Source of the DNA: PNAI01 sp035574295
GTDB taxonomy: Bacteria; Pseudomonadota; Alphaproteobacteria; Rhizobiales; Xanthobacteraceae
Assembly: GCA_035574295.1 (NCBI GenBank)
Contig: DATLYX010000127.1
Location: 1-57,457 of the forward strand
Length of the DNA: 57,457 bases
Direction: 5' to 3'
The position numbers and the translations under genes are program-made. Below, piece after piece: positions 1 to 7,347 of this stretch. The notes under the pieces were generated by a model. It worked only from the letters and a program-made list of their open reading frames with translations. It made no database searches and was not told the DNA's origin. The first letter of the stretch is position 1. Every line of letters starts with the position of its first letter.

Positions 1-721
1 CGCCGCCGAATTCGCGCACGGAGGTCGCCAGCCAGTCCTCAAGGTCGGTGTGAAACCGGTTCTGCGCCTGGCTGGTTTGCAGGTCGAGGAACCCGAGCAC
101 CAGCGCCCCGGCCAGACCGAACAGCGACGAGGAGAACGAAATCCCCATGCCAGCCAATGGTGCTGCGAGCCCCTCCTTCAGCGTGTCGAAGACGGTGCTC
201 GCGTCGCCGCCGACGCGCAGGCTCCTGACCACGTCGCCCACCGAGCTTACCGTCTCGATCAGCCCCCAGAACGTGCCGAGCAGGCCGAGGAAGATCAAAA
301 GTCCGGTCATGTAACGCGACATATCGCGCGCTTCGTCGAGCCGGATGGCGATCGAATCGAGGATGCTGCGCATGGTGAGCGACGAGATCGCCATGCGGCC
401 GATGCGGTCGCCCAGGATCGCCGCCATCGGTGCCAAGAGCACCGGCGGCCGCGCCACCGTGATGCCCGGGTCGGCGAGCCGGAACCCGTTGACCCAGGCG
501 ACTTCCGGAAACAGCCGGATCACCTGCCGAAACGACAGCGCAATCCCGATGAACAGCACGCCGATGATCAGCGCGTTCAGCGGCGGGTTGGCCTTGAACG
601 CCACCCAGATCTGCTGATGGATCACCACCACGATCAGTGCGCACAGGATCAGGAACACCAGCATGCGCACCAGGAAGATCCGCGGTGAGGAGAGCTTGAA
701 GGGATCGGTATCTCGCGCCAT
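1..721 (-). CDS. MotA/TolQ/ExbB-type proton channel family protein (partial, runs off left edge)
   Basis: The reading frame is open from an ATG at 721 to the window edge, so about 240 N-terminal residues are visible and the C-terminus is missing. The protein begins MARDTDPFKLSSP. A first hydrophobic segment lies at about residues 15-36 and a second near 46-65. A conserved channel-like stretch (LLGTFWGLIETV) follows, and another glycine-rich hydrophobic segment with GMGISFSSSLFGLAGA. These last two segments are typical of the proton-channel domain of the MotA/TolQ/ExbB superfamily, inner-membrane proteins that couple proton flow to work at the envelope. It is not the TolQ of the tol operon, which lies at 27.5 kb. 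No good ribosome binding site sits close to the ATG. The specific partner is outside the window. Confidence 0.8.
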   Translation of the reverse strand, partial: MARDTDPFKLSSPRIFLVRMLVFLILCALIVVVIHQQIWVAFKANPPLNALIIGVLFIGIALSFRQVIRLFPEVAWVNGFRLADPGITVARPPVLLAPMAAILGDRIGRMAISSLTMRSILDSIAIRLDEARDMSRYMTGLLIFLGLLGTFWGLIETVSSVGDVVRSLRVGGDASTVFDTLKEGLAAPLAGMGISFSSSLFGLAGALVLGFLDLQTSQAQNRFHTDLEDWLATSVREFGG

Positions 722-851
722 GTCGATCTTGAGCGTCGCAAAAAACTCCTGCCTCGATCTGGCACAGATCCCGGCGACGCAATCCACCCTGGATACTTGA
801 CGATATTAGACAAAACCCGCCGCGCGGCGCCAGCAGAACGTCCCGGTCGGG

Positions 852-1646
852 TTAATCTCTGGCCGCCCGCAGCGCCGTCAGCAACTGCCGATGCAGGGTC
901 TCATTTCCGGCAACAATATGGCCCTTAGCGAACATCTCCTGGCCGCCGTCCAGATCGGTGACGAAGCCCCCGGCCTCCCGCACCAGCAGCACGCCCGCCG
1001 CCATGTCCCAGGGTGACAGATCGCGCTCCCAATAGGCGTCGAAGCGCCCTGCCGCGAGAAACGCAAGATCGAGCGTGGCCGAGCCGAAGCGCCGCAGCGC
1101 CACCACTTTTTCCTGCACCGCGGCGATTTCCTTCCGGCTGAGCATGGTGTCGCCGCGCCCCTGATGCGGCATGCCGCAGGCGATGACCGCCTCTTCGAGG
1201 CGTTTGCGCGCCGCCACCCGCAGCCGTTTGTCGTTGAGGAACGCCCCCTTGCCGCGCTCGGCCACGAACAGCTCGTCGCTGATCGGGTTGTAGATCACCC
1301 CAGCGACGATGATTCCGTCCCGCTGCAGCGCGATCGAGCTGGCGAAATGCGGGATGCCGTGCAGAAAATTGGTGGTGCCGTCGAGCGGATCGACGATCCA
1401 TGTGTGGGTTTTGTCGCTGCCCTCGATTCGGCCCCCCTCCTCGCCGAGGAAACCGTAGCCCGGACGCGCCTTCTGCAATTCCCGCCGCAAGGTTTCCTCG
1501 GCGCGGTGGTCGGCCGCGGAGACGAAATTCGCCGGCCCCTTGAGCGACACCTGGAGCTGTTCGACTTCGCCGAAGTCGCGGATCAACGCGCGCGCGGCCT
1601 TGCGCACGGCGGCGATCATCACATTGAGCAGCGCAGAGTGGAGCAT
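852..1646 (-). CDS. suhB: Inositol monophosphatase family protein (SuhB-like)
   Basis: A 264-residue cytoplasmic Mg2+-dependent phosphatase of the inositol monophosphatase family, which hydrolyses inositol-1-phosphate or related sugar phosphates. The metal-binding motifs are complete: GEEGG at residues 68-72, DPLDGTTNF at 86-94 and the C-terminal WD pair at 213-214 in SPWDMAAG. Length is normal for the family. The start MLHSALLNVM is preferred over Met10 because the longer N-terminus looks like rhizobial homologues. It lies downstream of efp on the same strand, separated by a palindromic repeat. A short GC-rich stem followed by a T run on the minus strand (about 830-811) could be a weak terminator before the ExbB-like gene. 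Whether it also has the transcription-associated role of E. coli SuhB cannot be judged. Confidence 0.93.
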   Translation of the reverse strand: MLHSALLNVMIAAVRKAARALIRDFGEVEQLQVSLKGPANFVSAADHRAEETLRRELQKARPGYGFLGEEGGRIEGSDKTHTWIVDPLDGTTNFLHGIPHFASSIALQRDGIIVAGVIYNPISDELFVAERGKGAFLNDKRLRVAARKRLEEAVIACGMPHQGRGDTMLSRKEIAAVQEKVVALRRFGSATLDLAFLAAGRFDAYWERDLSPWDMAAGVLLVREAGGFVTDLDGGQEMFAKGHIVAGNETLHRQLLTALRAARD

Positions 1647-1660
1647 GAGACATTCGATAT

Positions 1661-1726
1661 TCCACCCCCCCTGGAAGGGGAGGGTCGGCGAGCATCGAGC
1701 GAAACGGGATGCGAGCCGGGGTGGGT
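1661..1726. repeat. Palindromic intergenic repeat, family A copy 1
   Basis: A C-rich arm (CCCCCCTGGAAGGGG) is followed by GAGGGTCGGCGAGC and a G-rich tail (GAGCCGGGGTGGG). The same pieces recur near 10.4, 16.9, 21.5, 24.1 and 42.7 kb. This copy sits between efp and suhB. It resembles the RIME/BIME-type mosaic elements of rhizobial genomes. Confidence 0.75.
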
Positions 1727-1813
1727 TGGAGTAGCAACCGACGGCTCAACTGTCACCCCCTCAAGGATCGTGTTTCGCGAACCGCCTTCCTTCTGCGGGA
1801 CGAGGCAAAGAAG

Positions 1814-2380
1814 CTACTCCGCCCGCCGCACGTAGGTGACTTCGTTGGTGTCAACCACCACTTTCTCGCCGGCGGAAATGAACGGCGGCACCATCAGCCG
1901 CAGGCCGTTCTCGAGTTTGGCCGATTTGTACGACGGTGCCGCCGTCTGCCCCTTGATCACCGCGTCCGCCTCGACCACTTCCAGCACCACCTGGTCCGGC
2001 AGCTTGATGCCGATCGGCCGGCTCTGGTGCAACTGCACGCTCACCGTCATGCCGTCCTGCAGGAATGCCGCGCGCTCGCCGACAAAGTCTTCGTCGAGCT
2101 CGATCTGGTCGTAGCTTGCGGTGTCCATGAACACGAGCTGACTCCCCTGTCGATAGAGGAACTGAAATGTGCGCCGCTCCACCACGGTTTCTTCCACCCG
2201 CTGGTCGGAGCCGAAGCGTGTGTTCAGCTTGCGCCCGTCGATGACGTTCTTCAGCTCCACCTGGTTGTAGGCCGGCCCCTTGCCCGGTTTCACCGCCATG
2301 GTCTTGACCACGGCCCAGACCGTGCCCTCGTGCTCGATCACCATGCCCGGCCGGATGTCGTTGCCGTTGATCTTCGCCAT
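1814..2380 (-). CDS. efp: Elongation factor P
   Basis: EF-P of exactly 188 residues, the usual family length, from the start MAKINGNDIRPG. It binds the ribosome between the P and E sites and relieves stalling at polyproline motifs. The KOW-like N-terminal domain carries VKPGKGPAY; the Lys in PGKG is the position that is beta-lysylated in E. coli. OB-fold domains II and III follow, ending TNEVTYVRRAE. The frame is open 21 codons further upstream, but that extension is arginine- and glycine-rich and unlike EF-P; a GAGGGCGG ribosome binding site directly precedes the chosen ATG. No epmA or epmB modification genes are in the window. Confidence 0.96.
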   Translation of the reverse strand: MAKINGNDIRPGMVIEHEGTVWAVVKTMAVKPGKGPAYNQVELKNVIDGRKLNTRFGSDQRVEETVVERRTFQFLYRQGSQLVFMDTASYDQIELDEDFVGERAAFLQDGMTVSVQLHQSRPIGIKLPDQVVLEVVEADAVIKGQTAAPSYKSAKLENGLRLMVPPFISAGEKVVVDTNEVTYVRRAE

Positions 2381-2414
2381 GCCGCCCTCGTTGCCCTCGC
2401 CTCGCGCCGACCCG

Positions 2415-3419
2415 TCAGCGCGGGCGGGCGGCGATCGCCGCAAGCCACGGCTGCGCGGCCTTCTCCGCCGCGGCGCGGTCCTCCGGCTTCATCTTGCGCA
2501 CGAAATCCTCCAGGAACTGGTCGTTGCTGCCGCCGGCCTTGGCGATGAGATGCCATTTCGCCGCCTCGACCGGATTGGCAGGAAGCCCGCGGCCCGTGGC
2601 GTACATGAAGGCGAGCCGGCTCTGCGCCACCGGATGGCCGCTGTGCGCGGCATGCTTGAGGTAGCGTCCGGCCGCCGCTTCGTCCTTGGCGACGCCCGTT
2701 CCGTTGAACAGGGCGATGCCGTACTCCACCTCCGCCTCCACGTGCTGGGCGAGCGCCGCCGCGCCGAGCAGCCGCGCCGCCTCGCGCAGGTTTTTGGGCA
2801 CGCCGCGTCCCTCCATGTAGAGGGTGGCGAGCGCGTATTGCGCCTCCGGATTTCCCGCATCCGCCGCCGCCCGGAACAACTGCGCGGCCTTGGCAAAATC
2901 CTGCTGGAAGAGCTGACCCTCCAGATACAGAAGGCCGAGGTTGTAGGCCGCCGCCGCGTGCCCGCGGCTGGCCGCGGCTTCGAACAATTGCGCCGCTTCC
3001 TGGGTGTTGCGCGGTCCGCCCCGACCGATCATGCGGAAGGCGCCCAGCGCGAACATCGCTTCGCGGTCGCCGAGCTCCGCAGCACGCCGATACCACTCGG
3101 CCGCCATATTGTCGTCACGTGGCACGCCGAGACCCTCGGCATATAATTCGCCCAAAAGCGTCATGGCCTTGGGATCGTTTTTTTCCTCGACGCGCTTCTT
3201 GGCCTCATTGAACGCGGTCAGATAGTAGCCGCGCTGGAATGCGCCATAGGCGATGTCCGGCTCGCGCACCGGCGCGGATTTGGCCGGGGATTTTGTCGGC
3301 TTTGCCGGCGCAGCCTTCTGCGGCCGTTGTGGAGCGGGCGTTTGCGCATGCACCGGAGCCGCGAGCGCAACAGCGAGGGCGAGGGTGACCCCTTGGACTG
3401 CGTGGCGCGGGCGCATCAT
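2415..3419 (-). CDS. Secreted Sel1-repeat (TPR-like) protein
   Basis: A 334-residue protein starting MMRPRHAVQG with a cleavable Sec signal peptide (cleavage expected after PVHAQ) and a short Pro/Lys/Ala-rich linker. At least five Sel1-like repeats follow, recognisable by motifs such as AMTLLGELYAEGLGV, AQYALATLYMEGRGV and AQSRLAFMYATGRGL. Such helical solenoids scaffold protein contacts in the periplasm. The ATG overlaps the TGA of the upstream ThiE-like gene (ATGA), so the two are probably translationally coupled, and efp begins 34 nt downstream. The frame is open further upstream, but the signal peptide and the overlap fix the start. The binding partner is unknown. Confidence 0.85.
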   Translation of the reverse strand: MMRPRHAVQGVTLALAVALAAPVHAQTPAPQRPQKAAPAKPTKSPAKSAPVREPDIAYGAFQRGYYLTAFNEAKKRVEEKNDPKAMTLLGELYAEGLGVPRDDNMAAEWYRRAAELGDREAMFALGAFRMIGRGGPRNTQEAAQLFEAAASRGHAAAAYNLGLLYLEGQLFQQDFAKAAQLFRAAADAGNPEAQYALATLYMEGRGVPKNLREAARLLGAAALAQHVEAEVEYGIALFNGTGVAKDEAAAGRYLKHAAHSGHPVAQSRLAFMYATGRGLPANPVEAAKWHLIAKAGGSNDQFLEDFVRKMKPEDRAAAEKAAQPWLAAIAARPR

Positions 3420-4069
3420 GCGACATGCTCCCGCAGCGACAGCCGCTCGGCCGCATCGACGACGGCGCGGCCGACGCCGCGCGCATCCGTCCAGACAAAA
3501 TCGACGGCCACGAAATCCGCACCCGCCTCGGCAAGCGGCGCAATCTCCTCGCGCCTCTCCGCATAGCCGACGCACGGCACTTCGAACAATTCCGCCCACC
3601 ATGCGAGGCGCTCGACAATCGCAGCGAACGATGGCCGGCGGCCTTGCTTCTCCCGTTCGCCGAACAGAACGTAGTCTGCGCCCTGTTCGCCCGCGAGCAT
3701 GGCGTCATGCCGCGTGTTGAGGCCGGCGCAGCCTGCGATGCGGGAGGGTTTGAGTTCATCTACCGCCGCGGAGAACGCCGCGATGCCCGCAAGCTGTGCG
3801 CCGTCTGCGCCCGCGCGCGCCACGATGTCGGGGTGTCCGTCGAGCACGAGCGCCACGTCCTTGCGCTGCACGACCGGCGCCAGCATCTTCACGCGATTGA
3901 TCAGCGTGCGCGGGTCGGCCGCCTGCAGCCTCAACAGCACTGCGGCCACGTCGGCCGCCGCCAGCGCCGCCTCCAAGAGGCGCGAAAATTTCTCAGCCTC
4001 GGCCACTTCCGGCGTCACCAGATAGAGCCGTGGGGCAGGGCGCTTCGGCTGCGGGTCGTGCTTTGTCAT
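3416..4069 (-). CDS. Thiamine-phosphate synthase-like (ThiE/TenI family) protein
   Basis: A 217-residue TIM-barrel protein of the ThiE/TenI superfamily. Visible signatures are RLYLVTPE near the N-terminus, ALVLDGHPDIVARAGADG in the middle and AGADFVAVDFVW late. ThiE joins the pyrimidine and thiazole halves of thiamine phosphate. Here the usual glycine-rich phosphate-binding segment is unusual (GADYVLFGEREKQG), and no other thi genes are nearby, so true ThiE activity is uncertain; it may be a divergent family member. The start MTKHDPQ is preferred over an upstream Met because the seven extra residues are not family-like. It overlaps the Sel1 gene by 4 nt and probably heads an operon running to efp. 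Confidence 0.7.
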   Translation of the reverse strand: MTKHDPQPKRPAPRLYLVTPEVAEAEKFSRLLEAALAAADVAAVLLRLQAADPRTLINRVKMLAPVVQRKDVALVLDGHPDIVARAGADGAQLAGIAAFSAAVDELKPSRIAGCAGLNTRHDAMLAGEQGADYVLFGEREKQGRRPSFAAIVERLAWWAELFEVPCVGYAERREEIAPLAEAGADFVAVDFVWTDARGVGRAVVDAAERLSLREHVA

Positions 4070-4259
4070 GCGTCCGTCGTAGGCCCGCAATTCGGCGGGA
4101 CTATGTGTGGTCGATCAGTGCCTTGCTAAGCAGAAACGAATTCCGGGATCAACAGGTCGTTGGCGTGCGGTCGCCGCGCGTGAATGACACAACAAAAGGC
4201 AAATCACGACAACTTTTCAGCCAAGTCGCTCATTTCCTGTTATCATGTCCCACGAGGCA

Positions 4260-4278
4260 GGAGGGGTCGGATACCTCC
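4260..4278 (+). promoter_or_regulatory. Hairpin that could sequester the Shine-Dalgarno of the cysteine-rich gene
   Basis: GGAGG at 4260-4264 is the only strong ribosome-binding sequence upstream of the ATG at 4285. It is complementary to CCTCC at 4274-4278, with a 9-nt loop. The SD is also unusually far (about 20 nt) from the ATG. Folding would hide it, so this may tune translation. Inference from sequence only. Confidence 0.35.
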
Positions 4279-4284
4279 GGCAAG

Positions 4285-6021
4285 ATGAAGACGCGCAAGC
4301 GAATTCATCGTTGTCTAGCTGCAGTGCTCGTGATGCTCGTGCTGGCAATTGCGCCATACCGCGAGGCACGGGCAGACCTCGGCGATTGTTTCACGGCATT
4401 GGCTCCGGTCGGCCAAGCGGCAAAAGCCGCCAAGGTCGGCTCCACCGCAGCCGCCTGCATGAGCGCCGCCAGCGGCGACCCGATGATGGCTATGGTCATC
4501 GCCGCCATGACGGCGGCGGCCGTCGGCGGCATGTTCTCCACCATCGACGAATGCAACGCTCTGGTCGAAACCAATCTCGGTCAGGTGGTTGCCGCCGCGC
4601 TGCTCAAGCTGCCGCTGCCGCTGACCGACGAACAGAAGACGCTGCTCACGCAATTCGCCAGCGGCCACATGCCGCCCGGTGTCTCGTTCACCGAGCTGAT
4701 TGCGGCGATTCCCGGTCTGAACGCGCTGCCCGCCTATTTGAAATGCGGCTGCAATGTCGCCGGTGCGCCCGGAGAATTCGAGAAGATTGCCAACGAATAC
4801 AAGGAATCGGTGCAAGGCTGCGGCGACTTTTTCGGCGATGCAAAGGACGCCTTCTTCGAATGGGTCGGCAGCGGAATGGAATCGCTGTTCGGCGGTCACG
4901 ATTTCGTGCCGGGCGTTCAGCAAGAATTTTCCTGTTACAAGTATGTAATGCCGCCCAATATCTGGACGAGCGTGAAATTGATCGCGCCCGGGGAAGAAGG
5001 CGGCAACATGTGCGACAACACCTATTGTCCGTCGGGATACGTCATCCTGGAGAAAACCGCGCCGTCGGGAAGCAAGCAACACATTTGCTTGGCGAATTGC
5101 CCTACTCCGACCAAGAAATTCACTCCCGGCGGCTCTTGCTACGGCACGGACGAGTGGACGAAATCGGGCGGCCGCTGCCGGCCTGCGCACAGCGAGCAAT
5201 GCTGCGCGCCGGGCGAGAAGGTGGAGACCTGGGGGGTCTGCGAACCGCGCTGTGCGTTGAGCGAGTATTACGACACCAAGAAAGCGGTCTGTTCCAAATG
5301 CCCTCCCGGTCTGACCAATGCGTTGACCTCCTGCAAACCTTGTCCCGGCGGCCACGTCATCTGGAGCTTCGATCAGCCCGGCGCGCCGAAACCGCCTGGC
5401 AATGTGGTGATCCGCATTCCGCCCGCCGAACCCGCCGGTCCGCAGCCACCGAGCTCTCGTGCGGTGCCGCCAGAATCAGCCCAGTCCTCCGGACCGGTAA
5501 CGCAGCGCGGCCAAGAGACGGTGACGGCCACACCCGGCGGGCCAACCATCGCGACCGAGCCCGGCAAATGTGTGCCCTGTCCGCGCAACTGGATTCCGGT
5601 TTATTACGCGGACCCCGCCAAGAACAGCTTGGGATATTGCCGCGAGTGCCCGCCGCGCACCTATGCGAACGTCAACAAGTGTCTGCCGCTCAATTGCCCC
5701 GGCGGTTATGACCCGAACGATCCGCACGCCTGCCGCCAGCGCGGCACCTATCCGGTGGCTCCGGTGCCGCCGCCTCTGCCTCACGACTCATCGATCCGGC
5801 GACCGGGCGCCGGGCCCGCAACGACCAGCGTGCCGCCGCCTGGCGACCGCAGGTTCGCTCCTCCGGGCACAACGATTCAACGCGCGCCGCCGACTGTGCC
5901 CCAACAGAAAACCCAGCAGAAACCGCCGCCCGCAGTCATTCAGCAGGCGCCGACAATGCGACTGGCGCCGCCGCCATGTTCGCCCGGCTTGCGATTCGTC
6001 AATGGCCAATGTGTCCGGTGA
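4285..6021 (+). CDS. Secreted cysteine-rich, proline-rich protein of unknown function
   Basis: A 578-residue protein not recognised as any named family. The N-terminus (MKTRKRIHRC) leads into a Sec signal peptide with cleavage expected after EARA. Residues about 20-110 are Ala- and Gly-rich, with a stretch that could be a membrane-interacting helix (MMAMVIAAMTAAAVGGM). The middle holds many cysteines in short repeated patterns such as CPSGYVI, CPPGLT, CPPRTY and CPGGYD, resembling small disulfide-bonded knots. The last 120 residues are Pro/Gln-rich and end CSPGLRFVNGQCVR. Translation upstream of Met86 of the open frame lacks a signal peptide, so 4285 is chosen. A 117-residue cysteine-containing secreted protein starts 3 nt after its stop, so the pair is probably one operon. 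The role is unknown; an extracytoplasmic matrix or adhesion function is only a guess. Confidence 0.75.
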   Translation: MKTRKRIHRCLAAVLVMLVLAIAPYREARADLGDCFTALAPVGQAAKAAKVGSTAAACMSAASGDPMMAMVIAAMTAAAVGGMFSTIDECNALVETNLGQVVAAALLKLPLPLTDEQKTLLTQFASGHMPPGVSFTELIAAIPGLNALPAYLKCGCNVAGAPGEFEKIANEYKESVQGCGDFFGDAKDAFFEWVGSGMESLFGGHDFVPGVQQEFSCYKYVMPPNIWTSVKLIAPGEEGGNMCDNTYCPSGYVILEKTAPSGSKQHICLANCPTPTKKFTPGGSCYGTDEWTKSGGRCRPAHSEQCCAPGEKVETWGVCEPRCALSEYYDTKKAVCSKCPPGLTNALTSCKPCPGGHVIWSFDQPGAPKPPGNVVIRIPPAEPAGPQPPSSRAVPPESAQSSGPVTQRGQETVTATPGGPTIATEPGKCVPCPRNWIPVYYADPAKNSLGYCRECPPRTYANVNKCLPLNCPGGYDPNDPHACRQRGTYPVAPVPPPLPHDSSIRRPGAGPATTSVPPPGDRRFAPPGTTIQRAPPTVPQQKTQQKPPPAVIQQAPTMRLAPPPCSPGLRFVNGQCVR

Positions 6022-6024
6022 TTC

Positions 6025-6378
6025 ATGCGCGGCGTGCCACGGCAAATTGGGCGATGCGGCAGCCCGTCCTTGCAAGCCGCACTTGCGAGCGCACTGCTCC
6101 TGCTGTCCGGTGATTCACTCCTTGCCCAGTCCCGGACGACTCAAACGCCTACGGTCGTAACGGTCGGCGATCCGTGCCGCGCGCGCGCCGATCCGCGGCC
6201 AGGCGTCATCAAGGTTGATGCCTGCGGCCGCTGGTACTGCGGCCGCCCCGAGGTCAAGGACATCGTCGAACTGCGGCCGAACATCGCCGAAGAACGCGGC
6301 TGCGAGTGGCAAGTTGTCGGAGGGCGCTGCCGCTGCCTGCGGATCGACTCGCCCGGCAGGGACAAGTCGGCGCGCTGA
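6025..6378 (+). CDS. Small secreted cysteine-containing protein of unknown function
   Basis: A 117-residue protein with a signal peptide (hydrophobic core ALASALLLLSGDSLLAQ, cleavage likely after LAQ). The mature part of about 80 residues has six cysteines in pairs (GDPCRAR, DACGRWYCG, GCEWQVVGGRCRC), suggesting a disulfide-stabilised fold. It starts 3 nt downstream of the large cysteine-rich gene, so it is almost certainly cotranscribed and may be exported with it. No family recognised. Confidence 0.65.
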   Translation: MRGVPRQIGRCGSPSLQAALASALLLLSGDSLLAQSRTTQTPTVVTVGDPCRARADPRPGVIKVDACGRWYCGRPEVKDIVELRPNIAEERGCEWQVVGGRCRCLRIDSPGRDKSAR

Positions 6379-6437
6379 AAGCGTCCCGACGCCGCTGGCG
6401 CGGCGCAAAATTTCCCAATGATTTCTGCCGGTTGGGC

Positions 6438-6451
6438 TTGATCCTGATCAA
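6438..6451 (+). promoter_or_regulatory. FixK/FNR-type box upstream of the CBS-BON gene
   Basis: TTGAT-CCTG-ATCAA is a perfect match to the FNR/FixK consensus TTGAT-N4-ATCAA. Its centre would place the transcription start near 6485, and TATTTT at 6473-6478 lies where a -10 element is expected. That leaves a 36-nt leader containing the AGGAGG of the CBS gene. The spacing fits a class II activated promoter, so induction at low oxygen is the likely control. Confidence 0.75.
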
Positions 6452-6520
6452 GTCATCGCGCCCGCGTTCCGGTATTTTTTCACCATGATCGACCCTGTCT
6501 TGAACAGGAGGACCCCGCCC

Positions 6521-7213
6521 ATGAAAGCCTCCGACGTCATGGTGACCAACGTGATCACCGTCAGCCCCGACACGACGGTGCAGGCGATCGCCAACATCCT
6601 TGTTGCAAACCGCATCAGCGCGGTACCCGTGGTCGACGAACACGGCGCGCTGGTCGGCATTGTGAGCGAGGGCGATCTCATGCATCGCGTCGAGGTCGGT
6701 ACCGAGCGGCAATATTCGTGGTGGTTGAAGATGATCGGCGACAGGAACGCATTCGCGCGCGACTTCCTGAAATCGCACGGCATCCGCGCCGCCGACGTGA
6801 TGACACGGCACGTCATCACCGCCGGCCCCGACCTGCCGCTCGGTGAACTGGCCTCGCTGCTTGAGAAGCACCGGATCAAGCGCGTGCCGATCGTCGATCG
6901 CGGCAGGCTCGTCGGCATCGTCAGCCGTGCCAATCTCGTGCAGGCGCTGGTGGCTTTGCGGCACGACATCGCCGTGCCCGGTAAGGTTGAGGATTCGGTG
7001 ACCCGCGAAAGGATCATCTCCGAGATCAGCGGCAAGCTGCTGGCCAGCGTCTCTCAGATCAACGTCATCGTCCACGACGGCGTTGTGGAACTGTGGGGCG
7101 AGGCGGAATCGCCCGAGGAGAAGGACGCCATTCGCCTCGCCGCCGAGGTCACTCCGGGCGTGCGCAAGGTCGAGGATCACATCGCCGTCAATCTGCACCT
7201 GTCGCGCGCCTGA
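6521..7213 (+). CDS. Tandem CBS domain protein with C-terminal BON domain
   Basis: A 230-residue protein with two CBS domains (about residues 1-60 and 85-145, each opening with a VMTxxVITVSPD-like motif and containing VPVVDEHGALVGIVSEGDL and VPIVDRGRLVGIVSRANL). A BON domain follows at about 160-228. CBS pairs bind adenosine ligands such as AMP or ATP; BON domains are linked to membrane or phospholipid interaction. The start is fixed by a strong AGGAGG eight to nine nt upstream of the ATG; the frame is open 12 codons further up. A perfect FixK/FNR box precedes it, matching the known habit of such genes in Bradyrhizobium-type low-oxygen regulons. The precise function is not known. Confidence 0.88.
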   Translation: MKASDVMVTNVITVSPDTTVQAIANILVANRISAVPVVDEHGALVGIVSEGDLMHRVEVGTERQYSWWLKMIGDRNAFARDFLKSHGIRAADVMTRHVITAGPDLPLGELASLLEKHRIKRVPIVDRGRLVGIVSRANLVQALVALRHDIAVPGKVEDSVTRERIISEISGKLLASVSQINVIVHDGVVELWGEAESPEEKDAIRLAAEVTPGVRKVEDHIAVNLHLSRA

Positions 7214-7347
7214 CGATTGGCGGCCCTTGAGCATCTCGCGGTGCATTGGACGCGGGTCGCTGTGCGGCCTAATCTGGCCGATGCGATTCGGCCCGCCGCA
7301 GTCCCGGTGGGCTTTCCCCGTCGTTGTCGCCGCGCCCAGCGCCCTTC

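Noticed and set aside
39..782. A 247-codon minus-strand open frame at the left edge
   Set aside because: The overlapping frame gives a clear MotA/TolQ/ExbB protein; this one is Arg/Pro/Gly-rich without hydrophobic segments.
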